From: Ruegeria lacuscaerulensis
Lineage (GTDB): Bacteria; Pseudomonadota; Alphaproteobacteria; Rhodobacterales; Rhodobacteraceae
Assembly (NCBI RefSeq): GCF_013031245.1
Contig: NZ_WPZL01000027.1
Span: 1 to 53,986 of the forward strand
Length of the DNA: 53,986 nucleotides
Reading direction: 5' to 3'
Part shown: one piece after another, positions 9,014 to 16,875 of the stretch
Layout of the letters: every line of letters starts with the position of its first letter
Numbering within the stretch: the stretch's first letter is position 1
Program-made: the position numbers and the translations under genes
The notes under the pieces: generated by a model
Database searches by the model: none
Seen by the model: only the letters and a program-made list of their open reading frames with translations
Told to the model about the DNA's origin: nothing

Positions 9014-9895
9014 GTGCAAGACTTCCTGAAAAAACTCAGATGGCCAGACTACCTGATTGTGGCGGTTCTGATCGCGTTTTTCGGATATATCTGGCTGTCA
9101 ATCGAAGGCACACTGAACTACAAGTGGCGGTGGGAACTAATCCCAGGCTATGTCGTCGGATGGCATTCTGGCCGTGAAGAGTATTTTCCGAATTTGTTGT
9201 TGCAGGGACTCGTGGCAACCATCCGTATCAGCCTGTATTCCGGAATTCTGGCCCTGATTTTGGGCACTGTTCTGGGTGTGGCACGATGCTCGGCCAACCT
9301 AACCATCCGGATGCTGGCGAGGACTTATCTGGAATTCCTACGCAACGTGCCGCCGGTTGTTGTCGTTTTTATCTTCTTTTTCTTCCTGTCCCAGCAACTG
9401 ATCGATGCACTGAACCTGGAACGCTGGGCGCGCGGAATCGCGCGTCAGGACGATAATCAGGTCTGGGAGTTCTTTTTTGGCGATATGCGCCGGTTCCCAT
9501 CTCTGGTTTCGGGTGTGGTCGTTTTGGCCCTGTTCGAAAGCGCGTTTGTCGGTGAGATCGTCCGTGCCGGTATCCAGTCGATCCCGAAAGGCCAACGTGA
9601 AGCCGCACGATCCATCGGCATGAGCCGCATACAGGAACTGCGCTACGTGGTGCTGCCGCAGGCGATGAAGAAGGTTGTGCCCCCTTTGGCCAACCAGTTT
9701 ATCTCGCTGATCAAGGACAGCTCGATCCTGTCGCTGATATCGGTTCAGGAACTGACCTATAAAACAGTCGAACTTGTGGCGTCGTCCCGCATGATTTTCG
9801 AGGCTTGGATCGCGACTGCCGGGTTTTATTTTATCGTTTGTTTCGGCCTCAGCCGACTATTCGCCCGGCTCGAAAAGAAATCGGACAAGTGGTAG
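9014..9895 (+). CDS. Polar amino acid ABC transporter, permease 2
   Basis: A 293 aa inner membrane permease forming a heterodimer with permease 1. It starts at GTG 9014 behind CGGAGCAG. It has an N-terminal membrane segment, then a PAAT core with the ATPase-contact loop QREAARSIGMSRIQELRYV and the conserved FEAWIATAGFYFIVC end. An insertion of about 40 residues lies between core segments (IDALNLERWARGIARQDD region). A similar insertion is present in the paralogue at 34381. The gene ends the operon and faces the Rieske ferredoxin gene tail to tail, 15 bp away. Confidence 0.94.
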   Translation: MQDFLKKLRWPDYLIVAVLIAFFGYIWLSIEGTLNYKWRWELIPGYVVGWHSGREEYFPNLLLQGLVATIRISLYSGILALILGTVLGVARCSANLTIRMLARTYLEFLRNVPPVVVVFIFFFFLSQQLIDALNLERWARGIARQDDNQVWEFFFGDMRRFPSLVSGVVVLALFESAFVGEIVRAGIQSIPKGQREAARSIGMSRIQELRYVVLPQAMKKVVPPLANQFISLIKDSSILSLISVQELTYKTVELVASSRMIFEAWIATAGFYFIVCFGLSRLFARLEKKSDKW

Positions 9896-9910
9896 GATCG
9901 GTCTGAGCGC

Positions 9911-10228
9911 CTAAACCCTGATCTGCACGACGCCGTTTTCAACTCGTGTTTCGAACACTTTCATCGGGCGTGTGGCCGGCGCGGAAACAGCTTTTCCGTC
10001 GCGTACATCGAACGCGCCCTGATGCAACGGGCATTCGATGACGTGACCATCGAAATAGCCATCGCACAAATCCGCCCCACCATGATTGCACAATGCAAGT
10101 GAGGCATAGATGCCGCTGGGTGTATCGTAGACGGCAATGACACGCCGTCCAAATTCGACCCTCGTAACCCAGTTCTTTTCCAACCGGCCCGCCTCGATCA
10201 CATCCTGCCAAGGTTTATCTCCGACCAT
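9911..10228 (-). CDS. Rieske-type 2Fe-2S ferredoxin
   Basis: A 105 aa soluble Rieske protein. The cluster ligands are Cys47/His49 in ALCNHGGADL and Cys66/His69 in ECPLHQGAF, with the usual spacing. Proteins of this size act as electron carriers to oxygenases. The gene starts 3 bp after the stop of the desaturase-like gene, so the two are almost certainly co-translated. The likely job is to deliver electrons to the di-iron centre of that membrane enzyme; it could also serve the VanA-like oxygenase at 13.5 kb (inference). No ferredoxin reductase gene is visible nearby. Confidence 0.93.
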   Translation of the reverse strand: MVGDKPWQDVIEAGRLEKNWVTRVEFGRRVIAVYDTPSGIYASLALCNHGGADLCDGYFDGHVIECPLHQGAFDVRDGKAVSAPATRPMKVFETRVENGVVQIRV

Positions 10229-10231
10229 GAG

Positions 10232-11188
10232 TCACACCTCCGCCTTTCGCTGTGGACTGTTTTTCAGAATCTGCCGCAGAATGTCGCGATGGGCGGCAAA
10301 GTAACCGCCCGGTTCGACAAAGATGTGATCCTTCAGCTTTTCATGCAGCCGGGGCAAAGCGTGGAACGGCACCGAAGCCACATAGTGGTGTTCGGCGTGA
10401 TAGTTCATTTTCCAGCACAAAAAGGCCCACGGGGCTGAGACCAGATTGGTGCGCGTATTTTCCGACATTTGGGCCACGGTAGGCCGTCCGACATGTTCGG
10501 TCATTCGAACAAACCGCATGACCGGCTCGCCCAGAAACAACGGAATGATCCAGTACCAGATCAACCCCCACCAGCCTGTTACGGCCATGCCCAGAAATAT
10601 GGCCGTGTAGATGGACAACATTCTGCGGGCATCGCGATACACGGCCTTATGTTCAACCTGGGGAATGAACCGCAGTTCAGTTTCGCTGAGACGTCCGCAA
10701 GCATGGCGGAAAAGCTCGATGAACTTCCCGCGCCAATAGGGGAGGGCAGATAGGTAGAGCAGATATTGCCCGAGCGTTTTAGGCAACGGGATCAACTCGG
10801 GGTCTTCTCCGGTCAGCTGTGTGTAAGTGTGGTGGTCGCAATGTTCGTAGCGAAAGAACCGATGGGGCAGAATGATAATCAGTCCGCAAATCTGGCCAAC
10901 CAGATCATTCAGCCAACGGGTGCGAAAAACGGTGTAATGCACGCATTCGTGCTGCAGGGAAAAGTGATGGACGAGCACGATGCCTTGCAAGAACATCGCT
11001 GGCCAGATCAGCCAGCTGTTCCAGGCCAGAGTAACAAGAGTGGTTGTGCAGATCAGTACCAGAACCCAAAGCGCCAAATGGCGCAAGCCGGGGCCGTTTG
11101 ACCGTTGTAGGAATCCTTTCAACTCTTCGCGCGTCAGCTTACCTTCGGCCAAGGCCTGAGTCAGGGGCGTAACAATTGCTTTTGACAT
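10232..11188 (-). CDS. Membrane fatty-acid-desaturase-like di-iron enzyme
   Basis: About 318 aa, starting at ATG 11188 (MSKAIVTPLTQALAEG); the frame extends 19 codons further but without family likeness. It has four or so membrane segments and the three histidine boxes of the desaturase/hydroxylase superfamily: HECVH at 80-84, HCDHH at 116-120 and HAEHH at 264-268. These bind two irons that activate O2 for desaturation or hydroxylation. The close coupling with a Rieske ferredoxin suggests a hydroxylase or oxidase of a small molecule rather than a lipid desaturase (inference). Upstream on the same strand is the M29/NicX-like gene. Confidence 0.88.
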   Translation of the reverse strand: MSKAIVTPLTQALAEGKLTREELKGFLQRSNGPGLRHLALWVLVLICTTTLVTLAWNSWLIWPAMFLQGIVLVHHFSLQHECVHYTVFRTRWLNDLVGQICGLIIILPHRFFRYEHCDHHTYTQLTGEDPELIPLPKTLGQYLLYLSALPYWRGKFIELFRHACGRLSETELRFIPQVEHKAVYRDARRMLSIYTAIFLGMAVTGWWGLIWYWIIPLFLGEPVMRFVRMTEHVGRPTVAQMSENTRTNLVSAPWAFLCWKMNYHAEHHYVASVPFHALPRLHEKLKDHIFVEPGGYFAAHRDILRQILKNSPQRKAEV

Positions 11189-11341
11189 GTGATTTCCACA
11201 AGATTTGCCAGAGCGGGGGCCGCGCCCACATCGCATTTCTGGCACCGGAGACGGGAGTGCTCCGCACCATAGGGCACTATCTGCTGAGCCCTATTGCCAA
11301 CAGGTTATCGCGACGCGGGGCGTTCGATCAAGACAGAAAGC

Positions 11342-12427
11342 TCAACTGGCGCTGCGTAGGCCGATATCTGTGTCGGGGCTGACAAACAGACCTGCAGCGC
11401 AAGGATACCGCTTTAGTATACTGGCCCCACCGGGCAGTCGATCAGCGTGAAAAACACCGTTGTCCCAATAAGTTATGCCGTCTATCACAATCGTCGGATC
11501 AAATACGTTCCAGCTGATCTCGCCCGGTGCGTAGGCGCCACAAGTGTGAAAGTGCAGGATACGTGGATTGCCGAAGGCAGCTCCGCCCCAACGCTCATAA
11601 TTGTCGCGCATGTCCCAGGGATATCCGCAGCCGGGATGAATGCCAGCATGCCAGGAATGTACAAAGTTACGGTCAATGCCGAACCGCTTGGCGACCCGGT
11701 CGTAATGGGCTTCGGCGCGGGCAGTGTCAGTTGGATTACCTTCGAAACCGGTCAGGCGCCCGTTGTTCATGTGGGCAAATACCGGGCAGTCAAACTCGAT
11801 CGTATATTCGTCATAGTACTTTGAGCCGGTGCCCGTTAGAAAGCTCAGCGCCACCCGGCCGGAAAAGCTGTGTGCAGGAACCGGGGTGAAGACGGACATG
11901 GGAAAGCGCAGGATCGATGTATCGCCGTCCGGCTTCAGGTTCATTTCCGGACGCCCACGGACGTCTGTACCCAGAGGGCAGGTAAAGTGCACGTCCTGCG
12001 CCGTGTGTAGGACCGCGTTGATCCCGGCCTTGAGTTCCAGGAAGGCGTCGTGGTGGCCGTTCGAAAAACCTGAACCAAACAGTTCACGGCTCAGGGCAAA
12101 GCTGACGATGATCTTTTTGCCCTGCGGCATGTCCGAGAACCGTAGCTGATCCCCTAAACGGGCCAGAAACAAAATAATGTCGGCGGTTTCAAACCGCGCA
12201 AGCAGGTCGGGGGACAGGTGCGGGTTGCCGGGGTTGAACCCCACATCCACCGTGTCAACGGACAGCCCCATCGATCGGGCAACGCCCGAAACGATAGCAA
12301 CACTATCCGCGTCAAAGTAACCGAATTCCGGAGGCTCATAAGCAATTAACAACCGGTCCCCGGCCGTCGCACGGGCACAGTTCATCAATAGGTTCCGCGC
12401 ACCGCGCTCAGGCGTGATGTCCGACAT
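11342..12427 (-). CDS. M29 aminopeptidase / NicX-like metal-dependent enzyme
   Basis: A 361 aa soluble protein with the architecture of the superfamily that includes M29 leucyl aminopeptidases and the iron enzyme NicX (2,5-dihydroxypyridine 5,6-dioxygenase). Candidate metal ligands are His257, His260 and His264 (FVHSWHAGIHPGCGYP) and His292/His294 (ILHFHTCGAY). The rest is a Rossmann-like N-half (RLLIAYEPPEFGYFDADSV) and a beta-rich C-half. In an oxygenase neighbourhood, a ring-opening dioxygenase of NicX type is attractive, but the sequence alone does not separate this from a peptidase. It is divergent from a GcvA-like LysR regulator, whose operator lies between them. Confidence 0.68.
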   Translation of the reverse strand: MSDITPERGARNLLMNCARATAGDRLLIAYEPPEFGYFDADSVAIVSGVARSMGLSVDTVDVGFNPGNPHLSPDLLARFETADIILFLARLGDQLRFSDMPQGKKIIVSFALSRELFGSGFSNGHHDAFLELKAGINAVLHTAQDVHFTCPLGTDVRGRPEMNLKPDGDTSILRFPMSVFTPVPAHSFSGRVALSFLTGTGSKYYDEYTIEFDCPVFAHMNNGRLTGFEGNPTDTARAEAHYDRVAKRFGIDRNFVHSWHAGIHPGCGYPWDMRDNYERWGGAAFGNPRILHFHTCGAYAPGEISWNVFDPTIVIDGITYWDNGVFHADRLPGGASILKRYPCAAGLFVSPDTDIGLRSAS

Positions 12428-12508
12428 TCGCGTCTCCTACGGGTTCACTCATCTATTAATCTGGCCGGACTCTGGCACCCAATCTATTTGAAAGTGATTA
12501 TGAGTGGC

Positions 12509-12523
12509 ATTAGGGTGACTAAT
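12509..12523. promoter_or_regulatory. LysR operator, ATTAG-N5-CTAAT (copy 1)
   Basis: The perfect inverted repeat ATTAGGGTGACTAAT directly abuts the ATG of the LysR gene, between it and the divergent NicX-like gene. It has the LysR T-N11-A form and contains CTAAT, the sequence known to be recognised by GcvA. A second copy with identical arms and spacing lies before the VanA-like oxygenase gene. Confidence 0.75.
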
Positions 12524-13447
12524 ATGATCCTGAATCTGCCCTATTCCGCCCTGCGCGCCTTTGAGGCAGTGGTCCGCCATTCCGGGTTTTCCCCTGCCGC
12601 AACCGAACTGGGGGTCAGCCAAAGCGCGGTCAGCCAGCATGTGCGCGCGCTTGAGGAATGGCTGGGCCGCGATTTGCTGGTCCGCGGCGCGCGCCAATCG
12701 CGCCCGAACCGCGAAGGAGAGCTTCTGGCGCTGGCTATATCCGAAGGGTTGGGGCGTATCTCGGACGTATGCACCCAACTGAGGGACAAGACACGTACCG
12801 ATCGGACCATCGTGATCTCATGCCTGCCGGGGTTTGCATTCAACTGGCTGTTTCCACGGCTATTAAAATTTGATCTTGCCCATCCGGACCTGTCGATATC
12901 CATCGCGACTGACACCGGGCAATATCCGTTTTCGCGCGCGGATGCCGATATCGGGATTCGCTATGGGTTGGGGGAGTACCCGGGCTATCAAGTCGATTTG
13001 TTGATGACCGAGCAGCTGTTTCCGGTCTGCGCGCCGACCTTGTTGCCAGACCTGCGCAAGGTCGAGGATCTGGTTCGGCATACGCTTCTGGTAGACGAAA
13101 ACCAGCACCATGGCTCAGCCAGCCCGACCTGGGACTTCTGGGCGCGTCAATGCGGTTTGACCTTACCCCCGGTTGAGCGAACCCGGAGATTGGGGCAGTC
13201 CAATATGGTCATTCAGGCTGCCACCGAAGGTCTGGGCGTGGCGCTCGGGCGCGAGCCTTTGGTCATCGATATGCTGTGCGACGGGCGTCTGGTTCGCCCT
13301 TTCCGCGAAATGACACAATCGCCCTTGTCCTATTGGCTTGTGCGCCCGCACGAGACCAAAGATAGTAAAAAGGTCATTGAGTTTTTGACCTGGATACGCG
13401 CCGAGATCGCTTCGCAGCCTGAGGTTCCGCCTCCGGCTGAGACGTGA
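12524..13447 (+). CDS. LysR-family regulator, GcvA-like
   Basis: About 307 aa. The N-terminal winged helix-turn-helix is clear (LPYSALRAFEAVVRHSGFS, AATELGVSQSAVSQHVRAL). A periplasmic-binding-like effector domain follows, ending with GLGVALGREPLVIDMLCDGRL, typical of the GcvA subgroup. I chose ATG 12524 (MILNLPYSALRAF) because homology begins there and an upstream GGGTGA can serve as ribosome site; an earlier start at 12488 is less likely. Operator copies at both ends of the gene suggest autoregulation and control of the divergent NicX-like gene and the downstream oxygenase. Confidence 0.92.
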   Translation: MILNLPYSALRAFEAVVRHSGFSPAATELGVSQSAVSQHVRALEEWLGRDLLVRGARQSRPNREGELLALAISEGLGRISDVCTQLRDKTRTDRTIVISCLPGFAFNWLFPRLLKFDLAHPDLSISIATDTGQYPFSRADADIGIRYGLGEYPGYQVDLLMTEQLFPVCAPTLLPDLRKVEDLVRHTLLVDENQHHGSASPTWDFWARQCGLTLPPVERTRRLGQSNMVIQAATEGLGVALGREPLVIDMLCDGRLVRPFREMTQSPLSYWLVRPHETKDSKKVIEFLTWIRAEIASQPEVPPPAET

Positions 13448-13448
13448 A

Positions 13449-13463
13449 ATTAGTCAGGCTAAT
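13449..13463. promoter_or_regulatory. LysR operator, ATTAG-N5-CTAAT (copy 2)
   Basis: The perfect inverted repeat ATTAGTCAGGCTAAT lies 2 bp after the LysR stop and 86 bp before the VanA-like oxygenase ATG. Arms and 5-bp spacer length match copy 1 exactly, so the oxygenase is a predicted target of the same regulator. Confidence 0.75.
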
Positions 13464-13549
13464 ACAAACCATTACCAATCCGGCATGGCGCAGGGGTGTT
13501 CTGCTGCTCATACTAGCATGAGCCATCTGACGATTTGGAGAGCATTTCA

Positions 13550-14596
13550 ATGTTTCTGAGGAACTGCTGGTACGTCGCCGCCTGGAGCAAAGATATCGGT
13601 CGCGAATTGCGCGCCGAGACGTTTCTGGGTGAGAATATCGTACTCTATCGCCAGCAGGATGGCACGCCTGCCGCGCTGGAGGATGCCTGTCCCCATCGCA
13701 AACTGCCTCTGTCCAAAGGCAATCTGATCGGTGACGTGGTGGAGTGCGGGTATCACGGCCTGAAATTCGACTGCGCCGGGAAATGCACTGACAGCCCGAC
13801 CCAGCGCGGCATGACACCCCGCCGGGCGGTTGTGAAATCCTATCCCGTGATAGACCGGTATCGGTTCCTCTGGATCTGGATGGGAGACCCGGAGCTGGCC
13901 GATCCCGACAAGATCTTCCCGATTGAGAATTTCGACGATTCAAGCTGGGGCAAAACCGATGGCGGTGTGATGGACATCGACTGCCACTACCTGTGGGTCT
14001 GTGACAACCTGCTGGACCCCAGCCATGTAGCCTGGGTTCATGTGTCGTCCTTTGCGGGCGCTGGCACGGATGAAGAGCCCTTGAATGTCGAAAGAACCGA
14101 TCGCGGCGTCATCGTCTCGCGCTGGATCGAAAACAAGCCACCATCGCCCTATTACGCCAAACTCGTCGCGTTCGAAGGAGAGTGCGACCGCTTGCAGCAT
14201 TATGAAATGTGCCTGCCCGCCATCGGGTTGAACAAGTCCGTCTATACCCCGGTCGGGACGGGCGGATACGACAAACCTACGGTGGCAGAGACCTTCATCA
14301 ACATCTCCTACAATTTCATGACCCCGATCGACGAGGACCGGACCCGATATTTCTGGTTCCAGCACCGCAATTCCGACCCCGACAATGCGGAGGTATCGAA
14401 ATTCATGAATGACGGCGCTCGAATGGCTTTTCTTGAAGACAAGGAAGTTCTGGAGCAGGTCCATCTGGGCATGAAGAACGCAACGACGCCGCATATCGAT
14501 CTGGGTCTGGACGCGGGTGCCAAACTGTTCCGCAAGACGCTTGGCCGGGCGATTGAAGCCGAAGCCACTCTGGTGGACGTCGCCGTCCGGGCCTGA
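13550..14596 (+). CDS. Rieske non-heme iron oxygenase, VanA-like
   Basis: About 348 aa, an oxygenase catalytic subunit of the vanillate O-demethylase type. The Rieske cluster ligands are Cys47/His49 (DACPHRKLPL) and Cys66/His69 (ECGYHGLKFD). The mononuclear iron site is visible as DPSHVAWVH, with His159 and His164. ATG 13550 is favoured by the GGAG ribosome site at 13537-13540; the earlier TTG 13535 lies on that site. Substrates of this group include O- and N-methyl aromatic and heterocyclic compounds, so demethylation or hydroxylation is likely. No reductase gene (VanB type) is adjacent. Predicted to be controlled by the upstream LysR protein. Confidence 0.92.
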   Translation: MFLRNCWYVAAWSKDIGRELRAETFLGENIVLYRQQDGTPAALEDACPHRKLPLSKGNLIGDVVECGYHGLKFDCAGKCTDSPTQRGMTPRRAVVKSYPVIDRYRFLWIWMGDPELADPDKIFPIENFDDSSWGKTDGGVMDIDCHYLWVCDNLLDPSHVAWVHVSSFAGAGTDEEPLNVERTDRGVIVSRWIENKPPSPYYAKLVAFEGECDRLQHYEMCLPAIGLNKSVYTPVGTGGYDKPTVAETFINISYNFMTPIDEDRTRYFWFQHRNSDPDNAEVSKFMNDGARMAFLEDKEVLEQVHLGMKNATTPHIDLGLDAGAKLFRKTLGRAIEAEATLVDVAVRA

Positions 14597-14633
14597 AGGC
14601 GCGAGGGACCGATTACGTCACGTCCCGCTGGGT

Positions 14634-15104
14634 CTAACTTTCAAGGGAAATGCCAAACCGGGGGCCGTTTCCTTGCCTCGGTTCGAACCCACAGGCCAGA
14701 TACACGGCTTGCGCATCGGAATTGTCGGGGTGCGTGCCGACCATCATGTAGCTGCAAGACAAGTCGCGCGCTTTTTGCTTTGAGCATTCGATCAACTGAC
14801 GTCCGATGCCCATGTCACGGAAGTCCTGTTCGATATAAAGATGATGCATGTCGATACCCCGGCGGCCCAGCTGTAATTGGATCAACGGGCACAGAGAGGC
14901 ATATCCCACGATGTCGTCGCCCACTTCCGCAACCAGCACATGGATCCAGGGGGGTGTGCCAAAGGCATCCCGCTCCAGCGCTTTGGTGTTCACCTGCGGA
15001 TTGTCTCCATGGTGGGCGGCCAATGCGCGTACCATCGACAGCAGCCGGGGAATGTCGCGCTTATCAGCGTCGCGTATGTGCACATTGTGATCTGTTTGTT
15101 TCAT
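14634..15104 (-). CDS. GNAT-family N-acetyltransferase
   Basis: A 156 aa acetyltransferase of the GNAT fold. The acetyl-CoA pyrophosphate loop is visible in DFRDMGIGRQLIECSKQKA, preceded by the beta-4 strand IDMHHLYIEQ, and the C-terminal segment NSDAQAVYLACGFEP is typical. It would transfer an acetyl group from acetyl-CoA to an amine of unknown identity. It is transcribed toward the VanA-like oxygenase, tail to tail, and sits behind a terminator after the PhyH gene, so it is probably its own transcription unit. Confidence 0.88.
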   Translation of the reverse strand: MKQTDHNVHIRDADKRDIPRLLSMVRALAAHHGDNPQVNTKALERDAFGTPPWIHVLVAEVGDDIVGYASLCPLIQLQLGRRGIDMHHLYIEQDFRDMGIGRQLIECSKQKARDLSCSYMMVGTHPDNSDAQAVYLACGFEPRQGNGPRFGISLES

Positions 15105-15143
15105 CGTTTCCTCCTGTCCAAGCCACAGAAGCGAAAAGAAAAA

Positions 15144-15166
15144 TGCCGCACTGTGGCGGCACTTTT
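15144..15166 (-). terminator. Intrinsic terminator of the PhyH gene (bidirectional)
   Basis: A 6-bp stem TGCCGC/GCGGCA with a 6-nt loop is flanked by A and T runs on both sides, so it can work on either strand. On the minus strand it lies downstream of the PhyH gene and upstream of the GNAT gene. Confidence 0.65.
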
Positions 15167-15342
15167 TGACTGAACATCATCGACCGCTCCGGTTAGGGGC
15201 AGGGGTAATACGAACCGAATTTCAGGGTCATGATCTTCATGCCGGAAACATGCGCCATGGTATATCGAAAGGTCAAGGCGTGACCCCCCTTTGCAACCCA
15301 ATTTCTGATGTGATGAGGGCTGAGGTCAGCCCCCATCCGTTC

Positions 15343-16131
15343 TCAGGCTGCCTTGTATATCATCGGAAACCGACCTCCGGCAAAGGCGTCACCGGGGCGC
15401 AGGCTGTCATCGTGCAGCCATTCGGTGACCGCATCGCGCGGCTCATAGGTTGCGCCTTCGACTGCAAACCGGATCGCGTAGCCGCGCCTGAGACGGGTCG
15501 ACGTCCGGTTTCCCATCGCCGAATGCACGGTCATCCCGTCAAAGGCCAGCGCATCGCCTGGCTCCATCAGAGGATAGTGAAATATGTCGTAATCAGACCG
15601 GTTGGCTTCAAAATCGGGCATGTCGACATAGTCTGGGTTGCCTTCTTCCAGATAGTGCAGGAAAGCCCCGAGCTGATCGGTTTTGAACGGCCGGTATTTT
15701 GCCCCCCAGGCATGTGAGCCGCGCACAAATTCCAGCGCCCCATTGTCGGGGTCCACAGGGTCCAAAGCAATCCACATGGTCATGATCGGCCCTGCAACCG
15801 GCCAGTATGGCTGATCGGTATGCCAGCCGGTCTGGGTCTTTGTCCCCGGTTCCTTGGCAAAGATCTGGTCGTAGATCAGCGAGGTCCATGGGCTGCCCGC
15901 CACCTCGGCCACGCGCTGTCCGATATCCGAGGTCAGGCAATAGTCCTGAAACACTCCCGGATGCTCGCGCATGTTCTTATAGGCAAAGTACCGATCACCC
16001 TTGGCGGTTTCGTCATCCACTGCCTGGCGCAACTTGGCCAGCCAGTCTTGTGAGAGAACACCTTTGAGCAGCACGACACCGTCGCGCGCATAGATGTCCT
16101 GAACTGTATTCAGATCTGGTGTAAGTGTCAT
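15343..16131 (-). CDS. Phytanoyl-CoA dioxygenase (PhyH) family oxygenase
   Basis: A 262 aa Fe(II)/2-oxoglutarate-dependent oxygenase. The iron triad is visible as His104 and Asp106 in TGWHTDQPYW and His203 in MTVHSAMGN. An arginine about ten residues later (STRLRRGYAIRF) would bind 2-oxoglutarate. Bacterial PhyH members hydroxylate small polar molecules such as ectoine or amino acid derivatives, and the exact substrate here is unknown. It adds a third mechanistic class of oxygenase to the 9.9-16.1 kb group. The start at 16131 (MTLTPDLNTV) is the family-like beginning. Confidence 0.9.
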   Translation of the reverse strand: MTLTPDLNTVQDIYARDGVVLLKGVLSQDWLAKLRQAVDDETAKGDRYFAYKNMREHPGVFQDYCLTSDIGQRVAEVAGSPWTSLIYDQIFAKEPGTKTQTGWHTDQPYWPVAGPIMTMWIALDPVDPDNGALEFVRGSHAWGAKYRPFKTDQLGAFLHYLEEGNPDYVDMPDFEANRSDYDIFHYPLMEPGDALAFDGMTVHSAMGNRTSTRLRRGYAIRFAVEGATYEPRDAVTEWLHDDSLRPGDAFAGGRFPMIYKAA

Positions 16132-16875
16132 GTAACGTCCATTTCCGTCGCCTCATCATTTGAGGCGGTTGCAGAAAGCGGGCACATCGTGCCCGGGTTT
16201 TTTCGGCGCTACTGGACGGGTGAGCTTCGGCAGTTGATGATAAAGCAGGGCCAAAGCGATCGGGCTGACCATTTGCCAGCAAGGCGTCGACGGAACTGTG
16301 TAACGCGACCACGCATGGCTTCACCTTTCGCATGTAACTTACCCCAAATTTTTGCGCGGGCATAGGGCGGGTACTGGCGCGGGACCTGTTGCAAGCTTCT
16401 GGCGAGTAACGCACACACCTTTGTTAACTGAATGACTGCCGGATTTATGGCTTTGGCAGGTTTTTCCTTGATTGCAGCAAGGAGCTGTAAAAGTGGAATT
16501 CTAGCGGTCAGTTCATGCGTGTAATCTCGCCAAATATAGAAAGCATCGGCGCGGATGTGTCGATGCGAGGCTTTAGTTCGACCCTTCAAACCCCTGAGCC
16601 GGGGCAGGTCGGACATGTTCGACGTGACGCTTCGCTGTAACGACATCACACAACCAGCAACCTGACAAAGCCGACGGGATAGTGTAGACGCGGGCAGTTT
16701 GTTTCGCTCGATCGCATTGGTTGGCCTTCAACTCAATCGAAGATGCCGAAATCCGACGCACCTGTGTCGCAAATTCTAACAGGATGTGCGCTCTGACCGA
16801 CGGTCCCACCCCGCCAAATTTGGTTTCTTCCGCAGATCATCACGGTTCCGGATCATTCCAAAGGAGGAGACCCAT
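16132..16875. other. Long gene-free stretch between PhyH and NhaC
   Basis: About 740 bp that must contain the PhyH promoter (minus) and the NhaC promoter (plus). It carries two adjacent hairpins at 16149-16203. The open frames present on both strands show no domain, motif or good ribosome site, and I do not call a gene. A decayed gene is possible but nothing recognisable remains. Confidence 0.45.
16149..16203 (+). terminator. Tandem hairpins ending in T6, plus strand
   Basis: Hairpin 1 is CGCCTCA/TGAGGCG (16149-16167). Hairpin 2 is CGGGCAC-ATC-GTGCCCG (16179-16195), followed by GG and six T (16198-16203). The second has the complete form of an intrinsic terminator reading on the plus strand, yet no plus-strand gene lies upstream; the sequence there is antisense to PhyH. 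Confidence 0.6.

Noticed and set aside
16209..16649. 146-codon minus-strand frame in the PhyH-nhaC gap
   Set aside because: No recognisable family, no ribosome site and it runs into the hairpin region; a chance frame is more likely.
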